The notes: generated by a model from the letters alone, not told the origin. A stretch of DNA of 64,000 bases from Sphingobium sp. BYY-5 (GCF_022758885.1 NZ_JALEBH010000001.1:1116001-1180000), one strand, 5' to 3'; shown: positions 43,472 through 54,369, counted from the stretch's first letter. Numbers and translations are program-made.

Positions 43472-45612
43472 GATTTCGGTCTTCCCGGACGCACGATCCA
43501 GGGATGCCCGTCACCCGGCCGGTGGACGGTGTGAACTTCGCCATTTTTCAGGGTGATAGACAGGCCGCCGGTGCGCATCAGCAACCGGCGGTCGATCTTC
43601 ATCCAGCGCGGACGGCACCAGCGCGGCAGACCGCGATCGCTGACGACGATATCCGCCGCCGCACAATCCCGCGCAAAATCCTGCCGGGCGATCAGCACGT
43701 CGCTGCGGGTGAAGAGCAGTCGCCAGTTGCGGCCTTGCCCGTCCTTCAGCCTGACGGCGCAAAGGTCCGGCGAACATCGCGCCTCCGGCAACGCCGAAAT
43801 GGCCTCCAGCGCCCCGTCATAGCCCGCGCTTTCGGACAGGACGTCACGAACATAGTCGCCCGCCCGATCCCGGAGAATCGCCATCCCCTTCCCGGCCCGC
43901 ACCGCCACATGCCGCCCGTCGCCGGTGATGAAAATGTCGGGCGGCGACGCGGCAAAGGTCGCGACGATACCGATTACTACCGGCACAAGCCCAACCCAAC
44001 GCACACCCGTTCGCCATAACAGGCACCAGAGCAATCCAATGATCGTCATGCCGAACAATGCCATGCCCATGGTCGGCGCAAGCAATGTCGCCATCGGGCT
44101 GGCGGCCACGCCATGGGCGATCAACAGTAGAAAATCCAACGCCTTCTGCGTCAGCCACCAGGCTGGTGCGCCCAGTCCCACCACATCCAGCAGCAGCGCC
44201 AGCGCCTCCAACGGCATCACCACGAAGGTGGTGAGCGGAATCGCGATCAGATTGGCGAAAGCTCCCAGCAGGCCCGCCTTGTGGAAATGGAACAACGCAA
44301 TCGGCATCAGCACCAGTTCAACGGCGATGCCGGTCGCCAGCAGAACCGCCAGGCCCCGCCCAAGCTTGCGAAGCATTCCCTCATCACGCGCCGCCGCAAA
44401 GAGGCGAAAGCGCGGATGCTCCGCCAGCGCCACCAGTGCGGTCACTGCGGCGAAGCTCATCTGGAAACTTGGTCCGACCAGCGCCTCAGGCCACAGTGCC
44501 AGCACGATCAGCGCGCCCGTGGCCACCAGCCGCAGAGTGACGGCATCGCGCCCCATCGCCAGCCCGCCCAGCACCAGCAGCGCAGCCACGCAGGATCGCA
44601 CCGTCGGCACCTCAGCCCCGGTCAGCAGGGTATAGCCAATGCCCGCCAGCGCCCCGCCCGCGGCCGCGATCAGCATCAGCGGCCAGCCAAGTGCGGCCCA
44701 CTGGCTCAACGCCATGATCCGCATCAACAAGAAGATCACCGCACCGATCAGCGCCGTCACATGCAGCCCGCTGATCGACAGCAGATGCGCCAGTCCGCTG
44801 CGCCGCATCGCTTCCGCATCGGTTTCGGATATGGCGCCCTGATCCCCGGTGGCCAATGCGGCCGCTATTCCTTCGGCCGGGCCATCCACCCTTTCCAGGA
44901 TATGACCGAACAATCGTGCCCGCAGTGGCGGCGGCGCGGTCGAAGGTCGCAGCACCTCGACCGGCTTCAACGCCTTGCCCGTCGCGCCGATCCCCAGGAA
45001 ATAGGCGCGGGCGGCGAAATCATAGCCGCCCGGCACGCTCGGCGGCGCGGGCGGCATCAATCGCACCCGAAAGCGGACGCGCGCGCCCTCCCCCAGCCCG
45101 GCCGGCACATCGGCATCGGCGATATTCACCCGAACCACCTCCGGCAATCCGGGCGCATCGACCGGACGCAGCATGACCCGCACCATCGCCTGCGCCGGGA
45201 CCGGCCGCAGCGAAGTGACATCGCCGGAGAGTTGCACGAAGGTCGCCTTGACGAGCGGCTGCTGCCCGAACAGCACCGCCTTGCCCCAGACCAACAGACA
45301 ACCGATACAGGCCAATATTGCGCCCGCGACGATCATCCGCCGCAAACGACCACCAATCGGCAGCATGACGCCCAGACAGGCGATCGCGAGCGCACCACAG
45401 CAAAAAGCCAGCCAGCCCATGGCATGGGGCAGCACGAACCAGGCAGCAATGCCCGCGCCCAACCCCACCGGCGCCCACAGCCCAAGCTGCTCCCGCTCTC
45501 GCTCCAGCCAGCTTTCCACTGCGGCAAGACCAGCCCGCGACAACGCCGCCAGCCTCCAGCCAAGGGAGGTTTGTCGTGGCTCAAAAGCCATGCTAGGGGG
45601 CATCGCATCCAT
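43468..45612 (-). CDS. comEC: ComEC/Rec2-type membrane protein
   Basis: A 714-residue polytopic protein of the DNA-uptake channel family. An N-terminal OB-like/DUF4131 region is followed by the competence domain ([27 protein letters not shown], residues ~275-300). The C-terminal part (from ~560) corresponds to the metallo-beta-lactamase-like domain. However, the HxHxDH metal motif of nuclease-competent members is not visible, so that domain is probably degenerate. The start is uncertain (45612, 45603 or 45591). It is divergent from gltX. Confidence 0.88.
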   Translation of the reverse strand: MDAMPPSMAFEPRQTSLGWRLAALSRAGLAAVESWLEREREQLGLWAPVGLGAGIAAWFVLPHAMGWLAFCCGALAIACLGVMLPIGGRLRRMIVAGAILACIGCLLVWGKAVLFGQQPLVKATFVQLSGDVTSLRPVPAQAMVRVMLRPVDAPGLPEVVRVNIADADVPAGLGEGARVRFRVRLMPPAPPSVPGGYDFAARAYFLGIGATGKALKPVEVLRPSTAPPPLRARLFGHILERVDGPAEGIAAALATGDQGAISETDAEAMRRSGLAHLLSISGLHVTALIGAVIFLLMRIMALSQWAALGWPLMLIAAAGGALAGIGYTLLTGAEVPTVRSCVAALLVLGGLAMGRDAVTLRLVATGALIVLALWPEALVGPSFQMSFAAVTALVALAEHPRFRLFAAARDEGMLRKLGRGLAVLLATGIAVELVLMPIALFHFHKAGLLGAFANLIAIPLTTFVVMPLEALALLLDVVGLGAPAWWLTQKALDFLLLIAHGVAASPMATLLAPTMGMALFGMTIIGLLWCLLWRTGVRWVGLVPVVIGIVATFAASPPDIFITGDGRHVAVRAGKGMAILRDRAGDYVRDVLSESAGYDGALEAISALPEARCSPDLCAVRLKDGQGRNWRLLFTRSDVLIARQDFARDCAAADIVVSDRGLPRWCRPRWMKIDRRLLMRTGGLSITLKNGEVHTVHRPGDGHPWIVRPGRPKS

Positions 45613-45639
45613 GGGTCAGCAAGGCGAATGTCAAAGAAT

Positions 45640-47082
45640 ATGACGGCAAGTGCAACGGGAATGAACAAGCAGGTGGTGACCCGTTTCGCCCCGTCGCCCA
45701 CGGGCTTCCTGCATATTGGCGGCGCCCGCACGGCGCTCTTCAACTGGCTGTTCGCGCGCCATCATGGCGGCAAGTTCCTGCTTCGCATCGAAGACACCGA
45801 CCGCGCCCGCTCCACCGACGCCGCCGTGGCGGCGATTTTCGATGGTCTGGAATGGCTGGGCCTGGGCGGTGACGAACCTGCCGTCTTCCAGTTCGAGCGC
45901 ACCCCGCGCCATGCGGAGGTCGCCAATCAGCTTCTGGCCGCCGGCCATGCCTATCGCTGCTATGCGACTCCAGAGGAACTGGCGGCCTTGCGCGAACAGC
46001 AACGCGCTGCCAAGCAGCCGATGCGCTATGATGGCCGCTGGCGTGACCGTAATCCGTCCGAGGCCCCCGAAGGCGCGCCCTTCGTCATCCGCATCAAGGC
46101 CCCGCGCGAAGGCGAGACCGTGATCGAGGACGCCGTGCAGGGCCGGGTCGTCGTGCAAAATGCAGAATTGGACGATATGATCCTGCTGCGTTCCGACGGC
46201 ACCCCCACCTATATGCTGGCCGTGGTGGTCGACGATCATGACATGGGCGTCACCCATGTCATCCGCGGTGACGATCATCTCAACAATGCCTTTCGCCAGC
46301 TCGCCATCATCCGCGCCATGGGTTGGGAAGAACCGGTCTATGCGCATATTCCGCTGATTCACGGTTCGGACGGTGCGAAACTGTCCAAGCGCCACGGCGC
46401 GCTGGGCGTGGACACCTATCGCGACGAAATGGGAATGCTGCCCGAAGCGGTGCTGAACTATCTGCTGCGCCTGGGCTGGGGCCATGGCGACGAGGAAATC
46501 ATTTCCATCGCCCGCGCCATCGACCTGTTCGACATTGGCGGCGTTGGCCGCTCGCCGTCGCGCTTCGACATCAAGAAGCTGGAAAGCCTCAACGGCCATT
46601 ATCTGCGGGAGGCGGACGACTCCCGCCTCGCCACCCTGATCGCCCCGCGCGTTGAGTCGCGTCTCGATACGCAACTGAATGACGCCCAGCGCGACATTTT
46701 GACCCAGGCGATGGTTTCGCTCAAGCCACGGGCTAAAACCCTTAACGAAATTGCGGAGGGGGCCGAATTTCTGTTCAAATCTTGCCCACTCGATTTTGAC
46801 GAAAAGGCCTCCGCTCTGCTAGATGAGTCCGCGCGCGCGCTGCTGATAAAGACAGCCGATGCTCTCCAGCCCGTCCAGTCCTGGACGGTCGAAGCGATCG
46901 AAGACGTGATACGCCGCGTGGCAGAGGATGCCGGCCTGGGACTGGGCAAGGTGGCGCAACCGCTGCGTGCGGCGCTCACCGGACGCACAGTCTCGCCGGG
47001 TATTTTCGATGTCCTCTTCCTTCTGGGGAAAGAGGAGAGCTTGGAACGGCTGGCCGGTGCAGGGCACGCAACGGCTGGTTGA
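45640..47082 (+). CDS. gltX: Glutamate--tRNA ligase
   Basis: A 480-residue class I aminoacyl-tRNA synthetase. HIGH-type motif FLHIGGA and KMSKS-type motif KLSKRHG are present, with [14 protein letters not shown] near the N-terminus. The ATG at 45640 is used; an ATG at 45661 would give 473 residues. The frame is open far upstream, but only as the antisense of comEC. Confidence 0.95.
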   Translation: MTASATGMNKQVVTRFAPSPTGFLHIGGARTALFNWLFARHHGGKFLLRIEDTDRARSTDAAVAAIFDGLEWLGLGGDEPAVFQFERTPRHAEVANQLLAAGHAYRCYATPEELAALREQQRAAKQPMRYDGRWRDRNPSEAPEGAPFVIRIKAPREGETVIEDAVQGRVVVQNAELDDMILLRSDGTPTYMLAVVVDDHDMGVTHVIRGDDHLNNAFRQLAIIRAMGWEEPVYAHIPLIHGSDGAKLSKRHGALGVDTYRDEMGMLPEAVLNYLLRLGWGHGDEEIISIARAIDLFDIGGVGRSPSRFDIKKLESLNGHYLREADDSRLATLIAPRVESRLDTQLNDAQRDILTQAMVSLKPRAKTLNEIAEGAEFLFKSCPLDFDEKASALLDESARALLIKTADALQPVQSWTVEAIEDVIRRVAEDAGLGLGKVAQPLRAALTGRTVSPGIFDVLFLLGKEESLERLAGAGHATAG

Positions 47083-47102
47083 TGGCACTCAAGGAGAAAA
47101 AC

Positions 47103-48389
47103 ATGTCGGATAATAAAGCCAATTTGACCATCGGGGGAGCGAGCAACGACTATGCCATCATGGACGGCACGGTCGGTCCTCAGGTCATCGACGTTCGCAA
47201 GCTCTACGCCCAAACCGGCATGTTCACTTATGATCCGGGTTTCACCTCGACCGCCAGTTGTGAATCCGGCCTGACCTATATCGACGGCGACGCGGGCGTG
47301 CTGCTGCACCGCGGCTATCCGATCGGTCAGCTCGCCGAACAGTCGAGCTTCATGGAGGTCTGCTATCTGCTGCTGAACGGTGAACTGCCGTCGAAGAGCG
47401 AACTGGCCGACTTCACCAACACCATCACGCGCCATACCATGGTGCATGAGCAGTTGACCGCCTTCTTCCGTGGTTTCCGCCGCGACGCCCATCCGATGGC
47501 GATCATGGTGGGCGTGGTCGGCGCTTTGTCGGCTTTCTATCATGACTCGACCGACATCAACGATCCGGAACAGCGTCGCATCGCCAGCCATCGCCTGATC
47601 GCCAAGATGCCGACGATTGCTGCGATGGCCTATAAATATTCGGTCGGCCAGCCCTTCGTCTATCCGCGCAACGACCTGAGCTACACCGCCAATTTCCTGC
47701 GCATGACCTTCTCGGTCCCGGCCGAGGACTATATCCCCGATCCGGTGATCGTGGACGCCATGGACAAGATTTTCATCCTCCATGCCGATCATGAGCAGAA
47801 CGCCTCGACCTCGACCGTGCGCCTCGCCGGTTCGTCGGGCGCCAACCCGTTCGCCTGCATCGCCGCGGGCATCGCCTGCCTCTGGGGTCCGGCACATGGC
47901 GGCGCGAACGAAGCTGCGCTCAACATGCTGCGCGAGATCGGCACCGTCGATCGCATTCCGGAGTATATCGCCCGCGCCAAGAACAAGGACGATCCGTTCC
48001 GCCTGATGGGCTTTGGCCATCGCGTCTACAAAAATTACGATCCGCGCGCGACCGTGATGCAGAAGACCGCGAAGGACGTGCTGGAAAAGCTGGGCGTCAA
48101 CGATCCGGTCTTCGATGTCGCCAAGGAACTGGAGCAGATCGCGCTTAACGATCCTTACTTCATCGAGAAGAAGCTCTATCCGAATGTCGATTTCTATTCG
48201 GGCGTGATCCTGTCGGCCATCGGCTTCCCGACCGAGATGTTCACCGTGCTCTTCGCCCTCGCCCGCACCGTCGGCTGGGTCGCGCAGTGGAACGAAATGA
48301 TTTCGGACCCCGCGCAGAAGATCGGCCGTCCGCGCCAACTCTACACCGGCCCGACGCAGCGCGATTATGTAGCGGTCGAGAAGCGCTGA
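47103..48389 (+). CDS. gltA: Citrate synthase
   Basis: A 428-residue type I/II hexameric citrate synthase of the TCA cycle. Active-site regions include [13 protein letters not shown] and [19 protein letters not shown] precedes the ATG at 47103. It follows gltX by 20 bp and ends at a strong terminator. Confidence 0.96.
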   Translation: MSDNKANLTIGGASNDYAIMDGTVGPQVIDVRKLYAQTGMFTYDPGFTSTASCESGLTYIDGDAGVLLHRGYPIGQLAEQSSFMEVCYLLLNGELPSKSELADFTNTITRHTMVHEQLTAFFRGFRRDAHPMAIMVGVVGALSAFYHDSTDINDPEQRRIASHRLIAKMPTIAAMAYKYSVGQPFVYPRNDLSYTANFLRMTFSVPAEDYIPDPVIVDAMDKIFILHADHEQNASTSTVRLAGSSGANPFACIAAGIACLWGPAHGGANEAALNMLREIGTVDRIPEYIARAKNKDDPFRLMGFGHRVYKNYDPRATVMQKTAKDVLEKLGVNDPVFDVAKELEQIALNDPYFIEKKLYPNVDFYSGVILSAIGFPTEMFTVLFALARTVGWVAQWNEMISDPAQKIGRPRQLYTGPTQRDYVAVEKR

Positions 48390-48417
48390 CAGGCGCAAGG
48401 CCCAGACCAGAATGAAT

Positions 48418-48451
48418 AACGGCGCCCCATGAAAGGGCGCCGTTTTTTTTT
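48418..48451 (+). terminator. Rho-independent terminator after gltA
   Basis: AACGGCGCCC-loop-GGGCGCCGTT followed by seven further T residues. Confidence 0.92.
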
Positions 48452-48487
48452 GACACCCGCCCCAAATGGCAGCCAACTAGGCGGACA

Positions 48488-49864
48488 CTAACAGGTCCCC
48501 GGCAATGACAGGGTGAAATGCCCCCCTTCGCCCGGCATACCGCCGATACGAATATCGCCGCCCATCGCGCGCGCGAGGCGGCGGGATATATAGAGACCAA
48601 GACCGCTGCCGCTCGTATCGTTACGGCCAAGCCGCTCGAACTTATCGAAAATACGCTCGCGATCGGCCATGTCGATACCTGGCCCCTGATCGATCACCAT
48701 GATGCGGGCGTCGTGCAGACCCTGCTCCGTCACGATGCGAACCGAACTTCCCTCCGGCGCGTAGCGGACCGCGTTGTTGACGAGATTGACCAATATCTGG
48801 AGTACCCGACGAAATTCTCCAACAGCGATCACCGTGGTTTGGGCATCCGGGACAATGATGTTGATCTTCCGGTCCAATGCCTTGACCGCAAGCAACCCGG
48901 CCGCGCGGCGACCAAGATCGGCCAGGTCCACATCCTCGGCCGCCACGGTGAAATCCGGACGATCTATCGCCTGCAGATCGGCCAGATCATCTACCAGGGC
49001 CATCAGATGCCGACCAGCCGACGCGATATCCTGCGCATAGTCCGCATAATCGGGACGCAGCGGCCCTTCCAATTGCGCACTGATCGTGTCGGCGGTGGCG
49101 ATGATACGGCTCAATGGCTTTCTCAGCGACCTGTCGAGCCGCTTGCCAAATTCCGATGGATAGAGAGTGACCGTCGCATCCGAACGAAAAGGCGCCATTA
49201 CCTGATCGAATGGGAGAGCGGTTCCTCTGTAGCCACTCAATTGGCCGGTCAGGTCGAATAGCGGGAAAGCCGACAGCCGGAAGAGGCGCGTCGGATCGGC
49301 GACCAACGCGGCTGACTGCTCGCGGAACGCACGGTTCTGTGCCAGGCCACGCAACATCACCATATCGCCTTCGTCATCGGCCTTCAGGTCGAAATAGGCG
49401 GAAAAACGCATGCCTGGAACGGGCGGATCAGCCGGCAGCGCGCTCTGGGGATCATCTCCGGCCAATATCATCTGAAAGCGAAGTTGCATGTCGATCTGCC
49501 AGATCCACCCTTCCGCCAATGCAGCGATATCCGCCTCGCGCGCCGCCTCATCCACCAGCGCCCCTACAGCGGGCCGTTCGTGCCAATCGATGACGGACAG
49601 AAGCACCCCGCCCCCTTCGGGCCGGGCGCGTACCCACATGCCGATATCACCCTGCTCTGCAGCGGCAATGACCGGCCGGGAAACCGTCACGCCCAGCCGC
49701 TGTGCCAAACGGACGACCGCCGCCAATTGAGGTATGGCGAGCGGGGTGCCCAAATCACCACCCGCTGTCCGCTGCAATCCAAGCAATGGCGCATCCGCGC
49801 TCGCCAGACAGCCGTTCGGCAAAAGCGAAGCGTGCAATATGGCCGGATGGGCGGATTTGCTCAT
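48488..49864 (-). CDS. Sensor-kinase-like protein lacking the phospho-accepting histidine
   Basis: A 458-residue cytosolic protein with a histidine-kinase C-terminus. The ATPase domain is intact: N box LVNLVNNAVRYAPEG, G1 VIDQGPGID, F box FDKFERLG, G2 GSGLGLYISRRLA. The dimerisation helix reads DRSLRKPLSRIIATADTI (residues 244-261), where HELRTPL is expected; Arg245 stands at the histidine position. The N-terminal ~240 residues are two PAS-like segments by length and pattern. No membrane helix is seen. The start at 49864 has only a weak ribosome site. It may act as an ATP-binding or protein-docking pseudokinase. Confidence 0.8.
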   Translation of the reverse strand: MSKSAHPAILHASLLPNGCLASADAPLLGLQRTAGGDLGTPLAIPQLAAVVRLAQRLGVTVSRPVIAAAEQGDIGMWVRARPEGGGVLLSVIDWHERPAVGALVDEAAREADIAALAEGWIWQIDMQLRFQMILAGDDPQSALPADPPVPGMRFSAYFDLKADDEGDMVMLRGLAQNRAFREQSAALVADPTRLFRLSAFPLFDLTGQLSGYRGTALPFDQVMAPFRSDATVTLYPSEFGKRLDRSLRKPLSRIIATADTISAQLEGPLRPDYADYAQDIASAGRHLMALVDDLADLQAIDRPDFTVAAEDVDLADLGRRAAGLLAVKALDRKINIIVPDAQTTVIAVGEFRRVLQILVNLVNNAVRYAPEGSSVRIVTEQGLHDARIMVIDQGPGIDMADRERIFDKFERLGRNDTSGSGLGLYISRRLARAMGGDIRIGGMPGEGGHFTLSLPGTC

Positions 49865-50059
49865 ACGGCCATGACGCAAAATAGATGGTCGATCATCACC
49901 TGAGAAGCATGGCCGACAGGCATGGCGGACAGGCCCGCCATGACGCAAGTCATCGGCCAACTGTCCGCCACTGTCGATCCGGCAAGGGACGAATGGGCGC
50001 TCATGCGGTGAAGCATAGCTCCACGTCGTTAAAATGCACTAAACCTTGGCAGCGAAATC

Positions 50060-51226
50060 TTATGATCTGCGGGCCAAAATGATGGCGCAGACTGAACCGA
50101 TGACGGCGATCATCGCGACCCGAAAGCCCTGGGCGAGCATGTTCACGCAACCGAAGACGATGAGCAACAGCAGCGCGCTACCCGGCGTAACGATCATCCA
50201 CGGTTTGGCACGCCCCGTCAGCAGCCACCGGTCGGCCATAGTCACGATAGCCAGCAACAGCACGAGATCCGTTGCCTGGGTGCTGCCGCCAACCAGCAAC
50301 AGCGCGACAAGCGCCATCAGCGGCACAACGAAAGCCAACCAGCCCATGGGCGGCGACCGCAACGCCAGTTCATCAAGCCGATCGGATGTCTCAGCCAGCA
50401 GCAGCGCCAGCAGCAGCAGCGCGAACCCTGTCAGCGTCCATTGTAATTCGATTGGAACCAGCGCGATCGCCGCCAGCGCGATTGCCGCGATCCGCACCTG
50501 CATGGCCGGCACCTGCATACGCATGATCGTCGGACTGATCACGCGCGCCAGCGGAGCGAGAAGAAGATGCTCGATGCCGCCGCGTGTCCGCCCCCCGGCA
50601 GCGCCAACGGAAGTGACCGCCTGCGCCACCAGATCCGCCTGCTCCTGGCTCTCCACCAATGCGACGCGGCCCTCCAGCAAATCATCCTGCGGTACGGTGA
50701 TCCGACGCACACCTTTTTGCACCGCCGCCCGAACCAGCGTCAGCGCCAGATCCCAGTCGCCGATCATATCGATCGTACCGAACAACAGGGCCGGACTGAG
50801 GCGGGCGATACCGGCCCAGCGCTGCCCGGCGTCGATCCGCTCGAAAGGCGCGCTCGCCCGGCTGTCGTCAGTCACCAGCAGCGCATCGCCCTCGGCCTTT
50901 CCGAGGCTGTCGACATGGCTTTGCGCGATGATCGCGCCATCGGCGATCAGCAACACGTCCACATCTCGCGGCGCATCGCGCACCATCGTCACCATGTCGC
51001 GAATCAGGGCGACGGCGATACCGTCTGCGCTCAGCCGATCCACCGCTTGAGACAAAGCGGGCGTAATGACGCTGACCATGATGAGAATACGATCCGCGCC
51101 CGCGCGGACAGCCTGACGCGCCTGATATTCCACCAGGGTTTGCCCGGCGAAATGCAGGCTCGCGCGCAAGCCGGCCGACGAATCGGCTGACGTCCGGCTG
51201 GCGCTGAGAATAGCCGCAAAGCTCAT
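50060..51226 (-). CDS. Nucleotidyltransferase-like domain fused to a membrane domain, function unknown
   Basis: A 388-residue protein. Residues 1-~210 look like an NTP-transferase (Rossmann-like) domain: an N-terminal strand AAILSAS, then FAGQTLVEYQARQAVRAGADRILIMV, and DVDVLLIADGAII. The usual glycine-rich G-x-G-T-R nucleotide loop is not evident. Residues ~230-385 hold four to six hydrophobic helices. The layout resembles cytidylyltransferase/CDP-alcohol phosphotransferase fusions, but no CDP-alcohol motif was found. It lies between the kinase-like and Hpt-like genes on the same strand. Confidence 0.55.
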   Translation of the reverse strand: MSFAAILSASRTSADSSAGLRASLHFAGQTLVEYQARQAVRAGADRILIMVSVITPALSQAVDRLSADGIAVALIRDMVTMVRDAPRDVDVLLIADGAIIAQSHVDSLGKAEGDALLVTDDSRASAPFERIDAGQRWAGIARLSPALLFGTIDMIGDWDLALTLVRAAVQKGVRRITVPQDDLLEGRVALVESQEQADLVAQAVTSVGAAGGRTRGGIEHLLLAPLARVISPTIMRMQVPAMQVRIAAIALAAIALVPIELQWTLTGFALLLLALLLAETSDRLDELALRSPPMGWLAFVVPLMALVALLLVGGSTQATDLVLLLAIVTMADRWLLTGRAKPWMIVTPGSALLLLIVFGCVNMLAQGFRVAMIAVIGSVCAIILARRS

Positions 51227-51313
51227 ATCGTTACGCTATCGACCCGTTCATTGTGCGGCCGACCTTTTCGCAAGGCAGACCGTCGGACGCAAGCAGCGCG
51301 TATGTCGAATAAT

Positions 51314-51616
51314 TCAGCCCTGCTCCAGGACAGCCAGAGTGGCTTGCAAACGCCGCAGGATTCGGGGATCGCCGGGTGCCGATTCCGCCGCCTCATCCGC
51401 CTGCGCCATCAGCGAGGTCAGGCCGAAACTGGCGGCGAGGCCTTTCAAGCGCCAGGCGGCAAGATGCCAGTTCGCATCACAGCGCGCCCGTCCCAGAAGA
51501 TCGATCTGGCGTGCGGCGCTTTCCAGAAAGGCGATGCGCAAATCGGCAATCAGCGCGCGATCATCGCCGACAGCGGCGGCCAAAGCCGCGTCAAGGGCGC
51601 CAGGATCATAAGACAT
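51314..51616 (-). CDS. Hpt-like four-helix protein lacking the phosphohistidine
   Basis: A 100-residue helical protein with the Hpt core pattern AAWRLKGLAASFG (residues 53-65). Canonical Hpt domains have AHxLKGxA, but Trp55 is at the histidine position. The rest of the bundle fits (FLESAARQIDLL before, TSLMAQADEAAE after). The start at 51616 is chosen because the upstream codons overlap the divergent gene's promoter. A regulatory or docking role, not phosphotransfer, is implied. Confidence 0.65.
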   Translation of the reverse strand: MSYDPGALDAALAAAVGDDRALIADLRIAFLESAARQIDLLGRARCDANWHLAAWRLKGLAASFGLTSLMAQADEAAESAPGDPRILRRLQATLAVLEQG

Positions 51617-51696
51617 GGCGACCAACGCTATCGGGTTTGCGTTAAGTTTTGGTAACTGGCCATATGCCTGAGCGGAAAAGATGCTAGGATGGGGAA

Positions 51697-54369
51697 ATGA
51701 CAGGGGGCAGCACAATCGTCGAGTTCTGGCGCGACGAACAATCCGCGACGGAGACTCATGCGCAGGCGGACGATATCTTGCTTTTGAAACAAGCGGTCCT
51801 CGACATCGATGAAAATGATCCCGCCGACAATGGTGGCGAGGGCTGGGTCAAGAAGCTCCGGATCGCCCTGTTGCTGCCTGCCTTGGCCTGGATCGGCTTT
51901 GTCGGTTGGGCCTTTGCAACCTCCGGAGATATGCAAACAGGCCCTTCCGCCTGGGCAGGCGCCATCGCCACGCTGGTCGCGCCGCTCATCCTGCTCGGCA
52001 TGATCTATCTGCTGCTGGTGCGCAACAGCCGTACCGAGTCGCGACGTTATCTCGACACCGCACGCGCGCTCCGGATGGAGACAGACCTGCTGGAATTGCG
52101 CCTTGCCCGCATCACCGCCCAGCTAGAATCTGCGCGCCAGACGATGCAGGATCAGGCCGAACTGCTTGACAGCTATGGCGCTGCGGCCAGCAGCAATATG
52201 GAAGCGTCGGCCGAACTGATCGCAGGCCGCGCCCAGATCACCGTCGATCGCGCCGAAGCCGCAGAACGGGCGGGCGGAGCACTGATGACGCGCATGGACA
52301 CGCTGATCGCCGCAATTCCCGAACTGGAAGAGCGCACCGGCGGCATGGCGGCGCAGATCATGGACAATGGCCATGCGCTGGCCGAGCGCATCGATACGCT
52401 CGAAGCGCGATTGCATAGCCTGACCGAATTGTCGGATGAAGCCCGCGCACGCACCTTGGCCGCGACCAAGAGCTTGACCAGCCAGCTCAACCAATTGCAA
52501 GACGCGACCCGGACGGCAGCGGACGAAGTGAACGGCATGGCCGAAATCGCCGCCGGTCGGATCGAAGCCACAGCCCTGGGCGCGCGCCAGGCGATGGATC
52601 GGAGCCGGCAGGATCTGGAAGCTCAATCTTCCGCACTGGCAACATTGATCGAAGCGGCACAGACTGGCGTCGCGAACACAAGCGACCATGTACGCACGGC
52701 GCTGATCCACGATCTGGATATCGCCCAGTCGGAAATGGATGAGCGTCTGGAGAAGCTGCTCACGACGGTACGTATGACGATGGTCAGCACCGACGAAGGT
52801 CTTTCCCGTCGCGCGGATACGCTCCAGGCGCTTGTCGCCGCCGCCCATGCCGGCATTGGCAGCACCAGCGACGAAGTTACGGCGACACTGGCGCGCGATA
52901 TGGATGCGATCGAAGTCGATCTGCGTCGCCGTCTCGATGCGTCCCTCAACCGCGCGCAGGAAGCGCTCGCCTTGACCGATGGAAGCCTTGCCAATCAATC
53001 GGATGCGCTCGAAACGCTGATCGCCCGGTCGCGCGCGCATCTGGACGCCATCGGAAACGATACAGTCCTGGGCCTGTCGAGCGCTATTGGTGATGTCGAA
53101 AACCGCCTGCACCAGATTCATGACTTGATGGAAGGCCAGCGCACGCTGATGTCGGACCTGCACGGCAGCCTGCAGGACTCGGTCGCCGCAACGGAGGGGC
53201 AATTTGCGACGCTGGAGGACAATGCCATCGCCCGCAGCCAACGGCTGACACAGGTGCTCGCGCGACTTACTGACGAGACGCAGCGGATCGACAATGCGCT
53301 GGCAATTGGCGGCCTGACTGCCGACAAACTGATCGGCAGCGCCGAAACGCTGTTGGTCGCCCTGGATTCGAGCGTGCGGGAGCTGGACGAAACCTATCCG
53401 GCGGCGCTTGCTCGCTTCGACAGGCGTCTGGAGCAGAGCCGTGCATTGCTGGGCAGCGCAACGCCGGAAATGGAACGCCTGGAAGCTATTTCCGAAGCGT
53501 TGGTCGGTCGTACCGAAGAAGCCGAATCCATGCTCCGCGGTCAAGGCCGCCGGCTTACCGAATGGCTGGAAAGCACGCAGGGCGGGCTTGAAGCCAATCG
53601 CGAATCGGTCGATCGGTTGCGCGCGGCGCTGGATGCCGCGCATCAGGACGCCAGCCGCATCACCGAGGGCGCCGGACCGTTGCTGGTAACGGCGTTGTTG
53701 CGGGTCAAGGACACTGCCGAGCAGGCCGCCGAACGGGCGCGTCAGGCGCTGGGCCGCGCCATCCCGGACGCCGCAAAGCAACTGGCGGACGCCAGCGAAC
53801 AGGCTCTACAGGCGGCGGTCGGTGAGAAGGTGGCGGCCCAGATCGAACAGATTGCGCGTGTCGCCGAAGAAGCCGTTAAAGCGGCGCATCATGCTTCGGA
53901 GCGGCTGACTCGTCAACTTTTCACCATCGCCGACACCAGCGCCAGTGTGGAACAGCGGATAGAGGAAGCTCAGCAAATCGCGGAAGATCGCAATCGCGAC
54001 CATTTCGCCCGCCGATCCGCCTTGTTGATCGAAGCGCTCAACAGCACGGCGATCGATGTCGCCAAGATCCTGTCCAACGACGTACCCGATTCAGCCTGGT
54101 CCTCTTATTTGAAAGGCGACCGGGGCGTGTTCACACGTCGAGCAGTCAAGTTGCTGGACGCTGGGGAATCACGGGAAATCGTGCTTCATTACGATAGTGA
54201 CGCGGAGTTCCGCGAGCATGTGAACCGCTACATCCACGATTTCGAGGCGATGTTGCGGATCATCCTGTCCGCGCGCGATGGCAATGCGCTGGGTGTCGCG
54301 ATTCTCTCATCCGACATGGGCAAGCTCTATGTCGCGCTCGCCCAGGCGATCGAACGGTTGCGCCAATAG
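51697..54369 (+). CDS. Long coiled-coil membrane protein, TipN-like
   Basis: An 890-residue protein. Two hydrophobic helices (about 55-74 and 86-107) are followed by some 650 residues of Ala/Glu/Arg/Leu-rich coiled coil with repeated phrases (STDEGLSRRADTLQALV; LTDGSLANQSDALETLI). A compact C-terminal domain comes last (DVAKILSNDVPDSAWSSYLKGDRG through FEAMLRIILSARDGNALGVAILSSDMGKLYVALAQAI). Length and layout match the Caulobacter polarity marker TipN (two N-terminal helices plus a long coiled coil), but homology was not tested. It is divergent from the Hpt-like gene. A polar or division-related scaffold is the working guess. Confidence 0.55.
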   Translation: MTGGSTIVEFWRDEQSATETHAQADDILLLKQAVLDIDENDPADNGGEGWVKKLRIALLLPALAWIGFVGWAFATSGDMQTGPSAWAGAIATLVAPLILLGMIYLLLVRNSRTESRRYLDTARALRMETDLLELRLARITAQLESARQTMQDQAELLDSYGAAASSNMEASAELIAGRAQITVDRAEAAERAGGALMTRMDTLIAAIPELEERTGGMAAQIMDNGHALAERIDTLEARLHSLTELSDEARARTLAATKSLTSQLNQLQDATRTAADEVNGMAEIAAGRIEATALGARQAMDRSRQDLEAQSSALATLIEAAQTGVANTSDHVRTALIHDLDIAQSEMDERLEKLLTTVRMTMVSTDEGLSRRADTLQALVAAAHAGIGSTSDEVTATLARDMDAIEVDLRRRLDASLNRAQEALALTDGSLANQSDALETLIARSRAHLDAIGNDTVLGLSSAIGDVENRLHQIHDLMEGQRTLMSDLHGSLQDSVAATEGQFATLEDNAIARSQRLTQVLARLTDETQRIDNALAIGGLTADKLIGSAETLLVALDSSVRELDETYPAALARFDRRLEQSRALLGSATPEMERLEAISEALVGRTEEAESMLRGQGRRLTEWLESTQGGLEANRESVDRLRAALDAAHQDASRITEGAGPLLVTALLRVKDTAEQAAERARQALGRAIPDAAKQLADASEQALQAAVGEKVAAQIEQIARVAEEAVKAAHHASERLTRQLFTIADTSASVEQRIEEAQQIAEDRNRDHFARRSALLIEALNSTAIDVAKILSNDVPDSAWSSYLKGDRGVFTRRAVKLLDAGESREIVLHYDSDAEFREHVNRYIHDFEAMLRIILSARDGNALGVAILSSDMGKLYVALAQAIERLRQ

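Noticed and set aside
44281..45639. Long N-terminal extension of gltX
   Set aside because: Lies wholly over comEC on the other strand; glutamyl-tRNA synthetases begin at RFAPSPTG.
46599..48476. 625-codon minus-strand frame opposite gltX/gltA
   Set aside because: Covers two certain housekeeping genes in antisense; no start signal or domain.
52123..53781. 552-codon minus-strand frame opposite the coiled-coil gene
   Set aside because: Shadow of an Ala/Arg-rich coiled coil; composition is Arg/Gly/Gln-rich without motifs.
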